Notes: generated by a model not told the origin, from the letters alone. A DNA stretch of 64,000 bases from Conus ventricosus (GCA_018398815.1 CM031628.1:4804470-4868469), one strand, 5' to 3'. Positions 9,137 through 20,815 are shown, numbered from the stretch's first letter. Numbers and translations are program-made.

Positions 9137-11518
9137 GTCAGTCACACCTGGAGGAGGGATTTGGACTGTAGGGGGTGGGGGGTAGGTAGAGGGGTGGGGA
9201 TGGGGTGCGTTGTAGTTTGTAGCGGTACGCTGCTGTTTTTGTGTGATATTTGGTTGTGCTGGGTGGTGGTGTTTTTTTGGGTTTTTTTTGTTTATAGTGT
9301 GGGGGGGTGGGGGGGGGGGGGTGTTTTTTCATCTGATCTACTACAGGCTGCAGTGTAGGCTGTGACTTACAGGAATAACCCACTGTGTGTGTGGTGTGGG
9401 TGTGGGTGTGTTACAGCTGATCTGCTACAGTGTGGGCTGTGATGATACAGGAGTAACAAGCTGTGTGTGTGGTGTGGGTGTGTTACAGCTGATCTACTGC
9501 AGTGTGGGCTGTGATGATACAAGTGTAACATGCTGTGGGTGTGTTACAGCTAACTACAACAGGCTGTGATGATACAGGTGTAGCAAGCTGTGGGTGTGGT
9601 GTGGGTGTGTTCAGCTGATCTGCTACAGGCTGTGACGATACAGGAGTAACAAGCGTGTGTGTGGTGTGGGTGTGTTGCAGCTGATCTGCTACAGGCTGTG
9701 ATGATACAGGAGTAACAAGCTGTGTGGTGTGTGGGTGTGTTACAGCTAACTACAACAGGCTGTGATGATACAGGTGTAGCAAGCCGTGTGTGTGGTGGGT
9801 GTGTTACAGCTGAATTGCTACAGCTGTGATGAACAGGTGTACACACTGTGTGGTGTGGGTGTTTACAGCTAACTACACAGGCTGTGATGATACAGGTGTA
9901 GCAAGCTGTGGGTGTGGTGTGGGTGTGTTACAGCTGATCTGCTACAGGCTGTGACGATACAGGAGTAACAAGCTGTGTGTGTGGTGTGGGTGTGTTACAG
10001 CTGATCTGCTACAGGCTGTGATGATACAGGAGTAACAAGCTGTGTGTGTGGTGTGGGTGTGTTACAGCTGATCTGCTACAGGCTGTGATGATACAGGAGT
10101 AACAAGCTGTGGTGTGGTGTGGGTGTGTTACAGCTGATCTGCTACAGCTGCGATGATACAGGAGTAACAAGCTGTGTGTGTGGTGTGGATGTGTTACAGC
10201 TGATCTGCTACAGGCTGTGATGATACAGGAGTAACAAGCTGTGTGTGTGGTGTGGTGTGTTACAGCTAACTACAACAGGCTGTGACGATACAGGTGTAAC
10301 ACGCTGTGTGGTGTGGGTGTGTTACAGCTAACTACAACAGGCTGTGATGATACAGGTGTAGCAAGCTGTGGGTGTGGTGTGGGTGTGTTACAGCTGATCT
10401 GCTACAGGCTGTGACGATACAGGTGTAACATGCTGTGTGGTGTGGGTGTGTTACAGCTGATCTACTACAGTGTGGGCTGTGATGATACAGGTGTAACACG
10501 CTGTGTGGTGTGGGTGTGTTACAGCTTATCTACTACAGTGTGGGCTGTGATGATACAGGTGTAACACGTTGTGGGTGTGGGTGTGTTACAGCTGATCTAC
10601 TACAGGCTGTGATGATAGAGGTGTAACAAGCTGCGGTGTGGGTGTGTTACAGCTGATCTACTACAGTGTGGGCTGTGATGATACAGGTGTAACAGTTGTG
10701 GGTGTGTTACAGCTGATCTACTGCAGGCTGTGATGATGCAGGTGTAACACTTGTGGGTGTGGGTGTGTTACAGCTGATCAACTACGGGCTGTGATGATAC
10801 AGGTGTAACACGCTGTGGGTGTGGGTGTGTTACAGCTGATCTACTACAGGCTGTGATGATGCAGGTGTAACACGTTGTGGGTGTGTTACAGCTGATCTAC
10901 TACAGGCTGTGATGATGCAGGTGTAACACGTGGGTGTGGGTGTGTTACAGCTGATCTACTACAGGCTGTGATGATACAGGTGTAACACGCTGTGTGGTGT
11001 GGGTGTGTTACAGCTGATCTACTACAGTGTGGGCTGTGATGATACAGGTGTAACAAGCTGTGGGTGTGTTACAGCTGATCTACTACAGGCTGTGACGATA
11101 CAGGTGTAACACGCTGTGTGGTGTGGGTGTGTTACAGCTGATCTACTACAGTGTGTGCTGTGATGATGCAGGTGTAACACTGTTGTGGGTGTGGTGTGGG
11201 TGTGTTACAGCTGATCTACTACAGGCTGTGATGATGCAGGTGTAACACGCTGTGGGTGTGGTGTGTTACAGCTGATCTACTACAGGCTGTGATGATGCAG
11301 TGTAACACGTTGTGGGTGTGGGTGTGTTACAGCTGATCTACTACAGGCTGTGATGATGCAGGTGTTACACGTTGTGGGTGTGGGTGTGTTTACAGTTGAT
11401 CGACTACAGGCTGTGATGATGCAGGTGTAACACGTTGTGGGTGTGGGTGTGTTACAGCTGATCTACTACAGTATGGGCTGTGATGATACAGGTGTAACAC
11501 GTTGTGGGTGTGTTACAG
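9137..11518 (+). other. Kinase intron 3
   Basis: Donor GTCAGT, acceptor TGTTACAG. A G/T-rich start (9170-9330, including a 15-base G run at 9300) is followed entirely by the junction-derived array. Confidence 0.8.
9337..11518. repeat. 2.2-kb minisatellite carrying copies of the exon 4 splice acceptor
   Basis: About 35 units of 50-65 bp: GTGTGGGTGTGTTACAG, then CTGATCTACTACAG, then GGCTGTGATGATACAGG and TGTAACA. TGTTACAG|CTGATCTACTACAG is exactly the boundary of exon 4 (11511-11532). The first copy (9337-9365) still matches exon 4 for nearly 30 bases, including CTGCAGTGT. Many units differ by one-base gaps. Confidence 0.95.
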
Positions 11519-11632
11519 CTGATCTACTACAGACTGCAGTGTGGACGTGTGCTGGTCAACAAGGGAGGGGTGTGTAAACTGTACAGCTTTGGATTCCCTC
11601 AAGAGATGGCGGACAGGAACGCTTATCAACAG
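11519..11632 (+). CDS. Receptor-type tyrosine (pseudo)kinase, exon 4: catalytic loop and DFG region, both degenerate
   Basis: The exon has 38 codons, phase 0 on both sides, acceptor TGTTACAG and donor GTAGGA at 11633. Aligned without gaps to the tyrosine-kinase catalytic loop, the thirteen residues LIYYRLQCGRVLV occupy the place of the family's xIHRDLAARNVLV. His-Arg-Asp is Tyr-Tyr-Arg, so the catalytic base is lost, and the metal-binding Asn is Arg. After VNKGGVCKL, the DFG motif reads SFG. The activation segment follows (PQEMADRNAYQQ). Three catalytic positions are changed while the flanking fold residues persist, the usual picture of a pseudokinase. The first five residues (LIYYR) are encoded by bases identical to the upstream array unit. 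Confidence 0.85.
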
Positions 11633-11879
11633 GTAGGAGTGTGTGTGTGTGTGTGGTGGGGGGGGGGGGAAGTGATGGTGGGGTGATGGCTGGGGGAGGG
11701 GGTGATTGTGTAGGTGTGTGTGTGGTTGGGTGGGTTATTGTGTATGTGTGTGTGTGTGTGTAGGGTGTGCATATGTAATTGAGTGTGTTTGTGTGTGTGT
11801 CTTGTGTGTATTGTGTGTGTGTTCTGTATGTGTGTGTCTGTTTGTCTTTGTGCCTGTGTTTCTCTGTTTCTTCACCTCT

Positions 11880-11921
11880 GTCTGTCACTCTTTCTTCCTC
11901 TTTGTCTCTCCTCCCTCTCTC

Positions 11922-11953
<32 letters not shown>

Positions 11954-12074
11954 AACTCCCTCCAGCCACTCTCTCCACAGTGTCTTGGTGAAGTGCAGAT
12001 AAATGCACAATGTATTCATTGTATTACTGTGAATACTAATTGATATAGACCAGAAGCCTTACAGTTTAACACCA

Positions 12075-12128
<54 letters not shown>

Positions 12129-12155
12129 TCTCCTCTCTCTCTCTCTCTCTCATGT
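11880..12155. repeat. CT-rich microsatellites
   Basis: Two (CT)n tracts at 11890-11955 and 12073-12150 separated by unique sequence. Confidence 0.9.
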
Positions 12156-12899
12156 AAGGCATTCTTGTGTACATGAAAAAGTGTTGGCATGAGAGTATGC
12201 ATAAAAAGATTGGAATGGAAGAGAGGGGATATGTACTGGAAGAAATAGTTTGAGCGAAAGAGTACTTTTCTTTTTCTTCTTCATTATTCTTTTCTTTTTT
12301 TTTTTGAATAATTAAGTGCATTTTGTTCAGTTACGAGGAGATGGGGAATTGTGTGCTAGTTGATGCATCTTTTGTATGTTTTTTTGTTTCACAATTGCTA
12401 GAATTGTGTGTTAGCTGATGTGTGTTTTGTGATGTTCTGTTTCTCAGTATCTTCATTTCATATTTACCTGCCTACTGGACAATACCTGGACAGAGAAAAA
12501 AAAAAATCTTGTGCTTGCTTATGTATTAACCGTCACCAGATGTTCGCTGTCAACTACACAGTCCGGATGTTGGGAATCCGCAGTACCCACACATTGTACA
12601 TAGGATTTCCTTTACCCCGTGATTTTTACTGTGTACATCTCATTCAGGTCTTCCAGATCCAAGTGGACCCATACCTGTCTAAGAATCCCCAAGACTTTAT
12701 ACTCATGTAGGATCACCAGGACTCATACTTAATGTGCATAGATATATCCGATTACCGCCCTTTAAAGTATGCGTCCACCATGACTTGCATTTCTTTGGAC
12801 GTGTGTAATTCAATTGAAGCAATGGATTACTTCTTTCTCTTTTGATGCGGAGACACAGAAATTTGCTGATGTAACTTTGTTTATGTTTTAAGAAATACC

Positions 12900-13775
12900 A
12901 ACTGTTTTTTGATGTTTTAAGGTCAGTTATAGGAACAGTTTTTGATTAAGAACAGTTATATGAACAGTTTTGATGTTTGAAGAACAGTTATAAGAACAGT
13001 TTTGACATTTGAAGAACGGTCATAAGAACGGTTTTTGACGTTTTAAGAACAGATATAAGAACAGTTTTGACATTTTAAGAACAGTCATAAAACAGTTTTG
13101 GCGTTTTAAGAACAGTTAGTCATAAGAACAGTTTTGATGTTTTAAGAAAGTTATAAGAACAGTTTTTGACATTTTAAGAACAGTTATAAGAACAGTTTTG
13201 ACATTTTAAGAACAGTCATAAGAACAGTTTTGATGTTTTAAGAAAAGTTATAAGAACAGTTTTGACATTTTAAGAACAGTTATAAGAACAGTTTTGACGT
13301 TTTAAGAAGTATAAAACAGTTTTGATGCTTTAAGACAGTTATAAGAACAGTTTTGATGTTTAAGAACAGTTATAAGAACAGTTTTGACATTTTAAGAACA
13401 GTCATAACAACAGTTTTGACGTTTTAAGAACAGTTATAAGAACAGTTTTGACATTTAGAACAGTTACAAGAACAGTTTTGACATTTTAAGAAGTAATAAA
13501 AACAGTTTAATGCTTTAAGAACAGTTATAAGAACAGGTTTGACATTTTAAGAACAGTTATAAGAACAGTTTTTCATTTTAAGAACAGTTATAAGAACAGG
13601 TTTTTCATTTTAAGAACAGGTATAAGAACAGTTTTGATGTTTTAAGAACAGTTATAAAAACAGTTTGGACGTTTTAAAAACATTTATAAGAACAGTTTTG
13701 ACATTTTAAGAACAGTTGCAAGAACAGATTTGATGTTTAATTAAGAAACAGTTATAAGAACACTTTTGACAGATC
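12900..13775. repeat. About 33-bp minisatellite (AAGAACAGTTATAAGAACAG type)
   Basis: About 26 degenerate tandem units with TTTTGACATTTT as the second half. Many units differ by single-base deletions. Confidence 0.9.
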
Positions 13776-13792
13776 CAGAACAGAGACATTGT

Positions 13793-13794
<2 letters not shown>

Positions 13795-13838
<44 letters not shown>
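13795..13838. repeat. 44-base poly-G run
   Basis: An uninterrupted G homopolymer, followed by TGCGGGGGGCACAGGGG. It could form a G-quadruplex. The true length is uncertain because homopolymers are poorly resolved. Confidence 0.85.
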
Positions 13839-13839
<1 letters not shown>

Positions 13840-14123
13840 GCGGGGGGCACAGGGGTACCCAGAATGCCAGGTGAAGGTAAAAACCTGTCTGATCAGATGT
13901 CTGTGTGCGGTTTAGTCTTGTCTCTCACTGCTGTGACCTCTACGATGTAGCAAACTCACGACTTCTGAAGTTCTCTCATCTCGATCATTAATCCATTTGT
14001 CCATCAGCTTTAAATCACCTACAGTGTGGTCTCAAAACTTTGGTGTGGTGTAGCGTACATGGACTAGTCCGCACACGGTAACACCTCCTGATGAAACTGA
14101 AACGGTGACCTCTGACCTTTCAG

Positions 14124-14235
14124 TCGTCCGCCCCTGTGCGCTGGATGTCCCCGGAGTCGTTGGTGGACAGCGTGTACAACAACAAGACAGACGTCTGGGC
14201 CCTGGGCATTCTGATGTGGGAGGTGTTCCACTTCG
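14124..14235 (+). CDS. Receptor-type tyrosine (pseudo)kinase, exon 5: P+1 loop to alpha-F
   Basis: The exon has acceptor ACCTTTCAG and donor GTCAGT at 14236. It enters in phase 0 and leaves with one base. It encodes SSAPVRWMSPESLVD, where VRWM-PES is the tyrosine-kinase P+1 loop and APE is SPE. Then come YNNKTDVWALGILMWEVFHFG, containing the DxWxxG motif of subdomain IX with its structural Asp intact. These are structural residues and fit a folded but inactive kinase. Confidence 0.9.
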
Positions 14236-14304
14236 GTCAGTGCTCGCCTGGGGGTAGTGTCCCGTTTGTTGTTGTGTTTGTCTGTGAATTCTTACATGCG
14301 TACA

Positions 14305-14455
14305 TACATATATCTTTATATCTATCTATCTCTATATTTGTCTGTCTTTCTATCAATCTATATCTATCTTTCTGTCTTTATCTATCTGTCTATGCATCTA
14401 TATATATATATTTATCTGTCTGTCTACCTATATCTGTCTATCTATCTCTGTAATC
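14305..14455. repeat. (TCTA)n-type tetranucleotide microsatellite
   Basis: Degenerate TATC/TGTC tetranucleotide tract directly inside intron 5. Confidence 0.9.
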
Positions 14456-14464
14456 TATTGTCAA

Positions 14465-16237
14465 GAGCTTTTGAGTGTTGACAGATTGTCATGGCATTTA
14501 GAGTGTTGACAGATTGTCATGACATTTAGAGAGTTGATCGATTGTCACCGTGTTGTCTGTGTTGATAGATAATCATGTTGAGAAGTTGTCATGACATTGT
14601 TGGTGTGACAGGTTGCCATGATGGTGTGGTATGTTGACAGGTTGTCATGACAGGGTGTTGACAGGTTGTCATGACAGGGTGTTGACAGGTTGCCATGATG
14701 GGTGGATGTTGACAGGGTTGTCATGACAGTGTGTTGACAGGTTGTCATGACAGGGTGTTGACAGGTTGCCATGATGGTGTGGATGTTGACAGGTTTGACA
14801 GGGTGTTGACAGGTTGTCATGACAGGGTGTTGACAGGTTGACATGTTGACAGGTTGTCATGACAGGGTGTTGAATGGTTGTCATGACATATAGAGTGTTG
14901 ACAGGTTGTCATGACAGGGTGTTGACAGGTTGTCATGACAGGGTGTTGACAGGTTGTCATGACATATAGAGTATTGACAGGTTGTCAGACAGGGTGTTGA
15001 CAGGTTGTCATGACAGGGTGTTGACAGGTTGTCATGACAGAGTGTTGACAGGTTGTCATGACATATAGAGTGTTGACAGGTTGTCATGACAGGGTATTGA
15101 CAGGTTGTCATGACATTGTGGGTGTTGACAGATGTCATGACATTGTGGGTGTTTGACAGACTGTCATGACATTGTGGGTGTTGACAGATTATCATGACAT
15201 TGTCGGTGTTGACAGATTGTCATGCATTTAGAGTGTTGACAGATTGTCATGAAATATAGAGTGTTGACAGATTGTCATGACATATAGAGTGTTGACAGAT
15301 TGTCATGACATAGTGGGTGTTGACAGATTGTCATGCATTTAGAGTGTTGACAGATTGTCATGACATAATAGAGTGTTTACAGATTGTCATGACATTGTAA
15401 GTGTTGACAGATTGTCATGACATTGTAAGTGTTGACAGATTGTCATGGCAATGTGGGGTTGACCGACTGTCATGACATTGTGGGTGTTGACAGATTGTCA
15501 TGCATTTAGAGTGTTGACCGATTGTAGAGACTGTGGGTGTTGACAGATTATCATGACATTATGAGTGTTGACAGATTGCCATGACATTGTGGGTGTTGAC
15601 AGATTGTCTTGACATTTTGAGTGTTGACAGATTGTCATATTTGAGTGTTGACAGATTGTCATGATATTTTGAGTGTTGACCGATTGTCATGATATTGTGA
15701 GTGTTGACAGATTGTCATGACATTGTGTTGACAGATTGTCATGATATTGTGAGTGTTGACAGATTATTGTGAGTGTTGACAGATTGTCATGATATTGTGA
15801 GTGTTGACAGATTGTCATGACATTGTGTTGACAGATTGTTATGATATTGTGAGTGTTGACAGATTGTCATGATATTGTGAGTGTTGACAGATTGTCATGA
15901 TATTGTGAATGTTGACCGATTGTCACAATGTTGTGGGTGTTGACGGATTGTCATAACACTTAGAGTTGGTTTGACCAGATTGTCATGACATTAGAGTTGT
16001 TAGACTGATTCGTTGTCATGACACTTAGAGTGTGACTATCGTTGTATGACAGTGAGTTTACTAATCGTTGTCATGACATGTGAGTGTTGACCGATTGTTG
16101 TCATGACACTGTGAGTGTTTACAGATCATTGTCATGACATTGTGAATGTTGTCCGATCATTGTCATGACATTGTGAATGTTGTCTGATCGTTGTCATGAC
16201 ATTGTGAGTGTTGACAGGTTGTTGTGGGTGTTGACAG
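14465..16237. repeat. About 28-bp minisatellite carrying copies of the exon 6 acceptor
   Basis: About 60 units of GTGTTGACAG + ATTGTCATGACATT. The true acceptor of exon 6 is GTGGGTGTTGACAG|GCCTGACC (16224-16245), so nearly every unit contains the same TGTTGACAG acceptor-like core. It fills almost all of intron 5 (14236-16237). Confidence 0.9.
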
Positions 16238-16333
16238 GCCTGACCCCCTGGCCACACCTGGCCCCCCAGGAGGTGCTGGAGATGTGCACACAGGGAAGAG
16301 GATGAGCCCCCCGCCTCACTGCAGCAAGGCTCT
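16238..16333 (+). CDS. Receptor-type tyrosine (pseudo)kinase, exon 6: alpha-G region (one-base frameshift)
   Basis: The exon enters needing two bases (G from exon 5 plus GC gives Gly) and leaves with CT, which is completed to Leu by exon 7. The donor is GTGAGT at 16334. It encodes GLTPWPHLAPQEVLEMCTQG, where PQEVLE corresponds to the NQEVLE of ALK/ROS kinases, and then meets TGA at 16302. The next frame gives MSPPPHCSKAL, which aligns with the family's R-M-x-x-P-x-x-C segment. The exon has 96 bases where 97 would keep the phase, so one base is missing near 16293-16300. Confidence 0.8.
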
Positions 16334-17975
16334 GTGAGTAGAACCCTCCCCCCCCCCCCCAACTCCCCCTCTCCCCAACCCCATCCCCAACCCCCCACCA
16401 CACCTCACTGCAGCAAGGCTCTGTGAGTAGAACCTCTCTCCCCCCCCCCCCCCCAACTCCCCTCTCCCCAACCCCATCCCCAACCCCCCACCACACCTCA
16501 CTGCAGCAAGGCTCTGTGAGTAGAACCCCCTCCTCCCCCCCCCAACTCCCCCCTCCCCAACCCCCCCACCCCACCTCCTCTGCAGCAAGGCTCTGTGGGT
16601 AGAACCCTCTCCCCCCCCCCCCCAACTCCCCCTCTCCCCAACCCATCCCCAACCCCCCACCACACCTCACTGCAGCAAGGCTCTGTGAGTAGAACCCTCT
16701 TCCCCCCCCCCCCCCACCCCCCTCCCCCAACCCCCCCCAACACCTCACTGCAGCAAGCTCTGTGAGTAAACCCCTCCCCCCCCCCCCTCCCCAACCCCCC
16801 CTCCCCAACCCCCACCACACCTCACTGCAGCAAGGCTCTGTGAGTAGAACCCTCTCCACCCCCCCCCCCAACCCCCCCCCCCCCCCAACCCCCCACCACA
16901 CCTCACTGCAGCAAGGCTCTGTGAGTAGAACCCTCTCCACCCCCCCAACTCCCCCCCTCCCCAACCCCCCACCACACCTCACTGCAGCAAGGCTCTGTGA
17001 GTAGAACCCTCCCCCCCCCCCCCCCCCAACTCCCCCTCTCCCCAACCCCATCCCCAACCCCCCACCACACCTCACTGCAGCAAGGCTCTGTGAGTAGAAC
17101 CCTCTCCACCCCCCCCCCAACTCCCCCCCTCCCCAACCCCCCACCACACCTCACTGCAGCAAGGCTCTGTGAGTAGAACCCTTCCCCCCCCTCCCCCCCC
17201 CCCACACCCCTCCCCCCCTCCCCAACCCCTCCCCACCCCCACCTCACTGCAGCAAGGCTCTGTGAGTAGAACCCTCTCCCCCCCCCCAACCCCCCCCTCC
17301 CCAACCCCCCACCACACCTCACTGCAGCAAGGCTCTGTGAGTAGAACCCCTCCCACCCCCCCAACCCCCCCCTCCCCAACCCCCCACCACACCTCACTGC
17401 AGCAAGGCTCTGTGAGTAGAACCACTCTCCCCCCCCAACTTCCCCCCCACCCCCCCCCCTCCCACGACCCCCCCCCCCCCCCCCCTCACTACAGCAAGGC
17501 TCTGTGAGTAGAACCTCTCCCCCCCACCCCCCCCCCCCCCCCCAATCCCTCCACCACACCTCTCTGCAGCAAGGCTCTGTGAGTAGAACCCTCCTCCCCC
17601 CCCAACCCCCCCCCCCCCCCCCCCATCCCTCCACCACACCTCACTGCAGCAAGGCTCTGTGAGTAGAACCCTCCCCCCCCCCAACTTCCCCCCCCCCTCC
17701 CAGACCCCCCAACCTCACTACAGCAAGGCTCTGTGAGTAGAACCCTCCCCCCCCAACTTTCCCCCCCCCTCCCTCCCAGACCCCCACCTCACTACAGCAA
17801 GGCTCTGTGAGTAGAACCCTCTCCCCCCCCCAACTTCCCCCCCCCCTCCCAGACCCCCCCCCACCTCACTGCAGCAAGGCTCTGTGAGTAGAACCTCCTC
17901 CCCCCCCCCCCCCAACCCCCTCCCCCCCCCCCCCTCCCCAACCCCCCACCTCACTACAGCAAGGCTGTGCAGGTG
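16316..17975. repeat. Tandem array carrying copies of the exon 6 splice donor
   Basis: About 20 units of 75-95 bp: CCTCACTGCAGCAAGGCTCT|GTGAGTAGAACC followed by C-rich spacer (CCCCCCCAACTCCCCC). The first 20 bases are the end of exon 6 and the rest is its donor. A further diverged copy is at 18555-18590, and a related CTCACTGCAGCCAGGCTGTCAGC at 18658. C-run lengths vary between units. Confidence 0.95.
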
Positions 17976-20444
17976 AAGCAGACCTGTTTAGCCATACAAT
18001 TTCACCGTATTTTGTACACATGTTTGGCAAAAATACAATTAATATGACAAACCAGAAAAAATAGCTGAAAAAAAAAATCTTAAGATGGAAGTTCTTGAGT
18101 GATAGGGGCACTAGCGGTGTATAACCATTGTGTTTGAGTGCTACAGCCAAGAAAAACAGCTCGCACATCACGCGCGCAAACTTGCGTCTGGATGACATTT
18201 AGAACGATAGGAGGGGCCTCCTGCTATTACAAAAATGGACAAATGTGGTCGACGTGTGCACGCATTTTTGGGAAAATATGTTCATTTCAGTAGAGAAATA
18301 CACCAACAGCCCTTTTATGGTCAACAGCTCTGGTGGAGGAGTGGTGAAATCCCACTTTGTTCTTTTTGTTGTCGTTGTCGTTGTTGATGTTGTTGTTGTT
18401 GTCGTTCTTTCCCTTAAACTGTCTGTTGCTGACAGTGAAAAGGTGACGACATTTAAGCTAAAAGCAAGGATCTATTATTCCCAAGACCTAAAAGATTGAT
18501 GGTATCGTAGGGTGAGTTCCCCCCCCCCCCTTCCCCCCCTCCCCCCCCCCCCCTCCTCACAGCAGCAAGGCTCTGAGAGTACAACCCTTCCCCCTTCTTT
18601 TGGCCTGACTTCAGGTGGGGGTGCAGGGTGTTATTGTAGAGTGAGCTGCTCTCCCCCCTCACTGCAGCCAGGCTGTCAGCATGATCTACTCCTGTGTACT
18701 GCAGCTGTGTGAATGTTGCGTAGATCTAGGGGTGTGCAACAGTGAACACGGTGACTTCACCAGCACAAGAGGAACATACTTCTGCACAAGTGAAAGTTAA
18801 TGAACTTTACAGTTTAGAGTCATGCGAGTCTCCCCAAAGAGGGAGTAATGGCCTCTACAAGTAAGAGTGATGCGAGTCTCTGTCCCCGGACAGAATTGAT
18901 GGAATGTTTACCTAAGAATTAGAGCAATGGTTACAAATAGTTACAACGACATGAACCTCTGCCAGTCAAATAAAAACATACAAGCACTGATGTAAATTTT
19001 ACAGACTGTTGTTATCATATCCCTTGATTTACACACACACACACAAAAGTTAAGTGGTAAGGGCAAAAAAAAAAAAAAAAATCTGTGAAAATGTAGCCCT
19101 CCTGAGCCTTTCATACAGTTTGTTAATGGGGGGGGGGGGGGGGGGGGGGGGGGGGAAGAGGCTCATTATTGGCGGTCGTTAGAAAAACAGGAATAGTCGG
19201 TGCTTTGGTTCCTGGACTTATCCTGACAGAAAAGAAATACAGGAAGTACATCCTCCATCATCCTGCCCACAAGGCGAGTCACACAGTCAGTCTCTCCCCT
19301 CCGGAACACCAGTCACAGTGACACCCACACCAGTTCGCCACATGCAGGCGATGGGCTGACACAAAGGTGCAAGATCTGCAGACGTACTTCCCCTCTTCTG
19401 CAGACCACCCCCAAACGCCACTCTCCTGCTAACTCACTGACTTCAAAAATCACGATACCACTCTTCGTAATAGGCTATTGCACAAATGTTCAGCCACAGT
19501 GGCCTTTTCAAGTGAAAAGAAAAGAAGAAAAAAACAAAAACTAAGGCCTAAGTAATAGCTGTCTTTGACAACTGGACAATCAAAGAAATGATGTCATAAA
19601 TGTACTGCACTAGGCCTGACGTCATAATGTGTGATGTCATCAACAAGAGAGAAAAAAAAGGGAAGACCCTCCCCCCCCCCCCCCCCCCCTCCAACGCACA
19701 GCACAATCTGAGGAACTAGATCAAAGTACCAATACAGGACTTGGTACTTTACTCATAATGTATTCATTCCTGGCTTTCTGTTATCATTTCACTCAGTAAG
19801 TAAATGGTGTTGTGTTGGTGTTGTATGTGTTGTGTGTTGGTGTCGGAGTGTGGTTGTGTGTGTCATGTGTGGAAGAGAGAGAAGAGAAAGAAATTGTGCA
19901 TATTAGAAGATTGTATGGTGATTTTAAAATACGTTCTCCCTTTCGAGACATATTTTTTGCTTTCGATAGTTATCAATCACCTGTTCGAAATGGTAGAAAA
20001 AACACAAAAGAAAAAAAAAATCACGCCACTGCCAGGTAAACCTCATGTCAAAATCAACACACCCTCTTCCAAAAAATCAACACACCACCCTCTTCCAAAA
20101 AATCAACACACCAATCAGTTAGTGAACAGATCTGCAGTCCACCAAGCAAAGTTACTTCCCTTTGCCCATTCCCTATAACTATCATTTCAACTTATTGTGC
20201 ACCCTAAACTAAAATTACTAAGATGAATTCATTCCGGTCTTGTAATTGCACTAATCTTTGTGACTGCAGAAGTGATCGTTAATTCCCATAGCACATAGGG
20301 TGTTGTAGAATTACTGCAAACAAAACCACTTTAAACAATGAATTTTAATTCATGACCACCGTAACGATCACAAGCCATTGTTAAACCAACAATCACTATT
20401 TCCTCCCTCACTTTAAAGTGAGTGCAAATCACACCGTACATATT

Positions 20445-20815
20445 CTAAGAACAGTCAGTATCTCAGTGTGTGTGAGGGAAGGAACAGTCAGTATCTCAGT
20501 GTGTGTGAGGGAAGGAACAGTCAGTATCTCAGTGTGTGTGAGGGAAGGAACAGTCAGTATCTCAGTGTGTGTGAGGGAAGGAACAGTCAGTATCTCAGTG
20601 TGTGTGAGGGAAGGAACAGTCAGTATCTCAGTGTGTGTGAGGGAAGGAACAGTCAGTATCTCAGTGTGTGTGAGGGAAGGAACAGTCAGTATCTCAGTGT
20701 GTGTGAGGGAAGGAACAGTCAGTATCTCAGTGTGTGTGTGGGAAGGAACAGTCAGTATCTCAGTGTGTGTGAGGGAAGGAACAGTCAGTATCTCAGTGTG
20801 TGTGTGGGGAAGGAA
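20445..20815. repeat. 33-bp minisatellite, highly uniform
   Basis: About 11 almost identical copies of GGAACAGTCAGTATCTCAGT plus GTGTGTGAGGGAA. The uniformity suggests recent expansion. ORFs in two frames arise because 33 is a multiple of three. Confidence 0.95.

Larger units (their letters stand above)
11633..14123 (+). other. Kinase intron 4
   Basis: Donor GTAGGA, acceptor ACCTTTCAG. It holds GT- and CT-rich tracts (11633-12150), unique sequence (12150-12890), a 33-bp array (12900-13775) and a 44-base G run (13795-13838). Unlike other introns here, the acceptor is not part of an array. Confidence 0.75.

Noticed and set aside
16194..17684. Gly-rich minus-strand ORFs up to 317 codons
   Set aside because: Reverse reading of the donor-junction array with its poly-C spacer.
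2470..18000. CRISPR-like arrays
   Set aside because: Repeats are tandem without unique spacers, and the context is animal introns.
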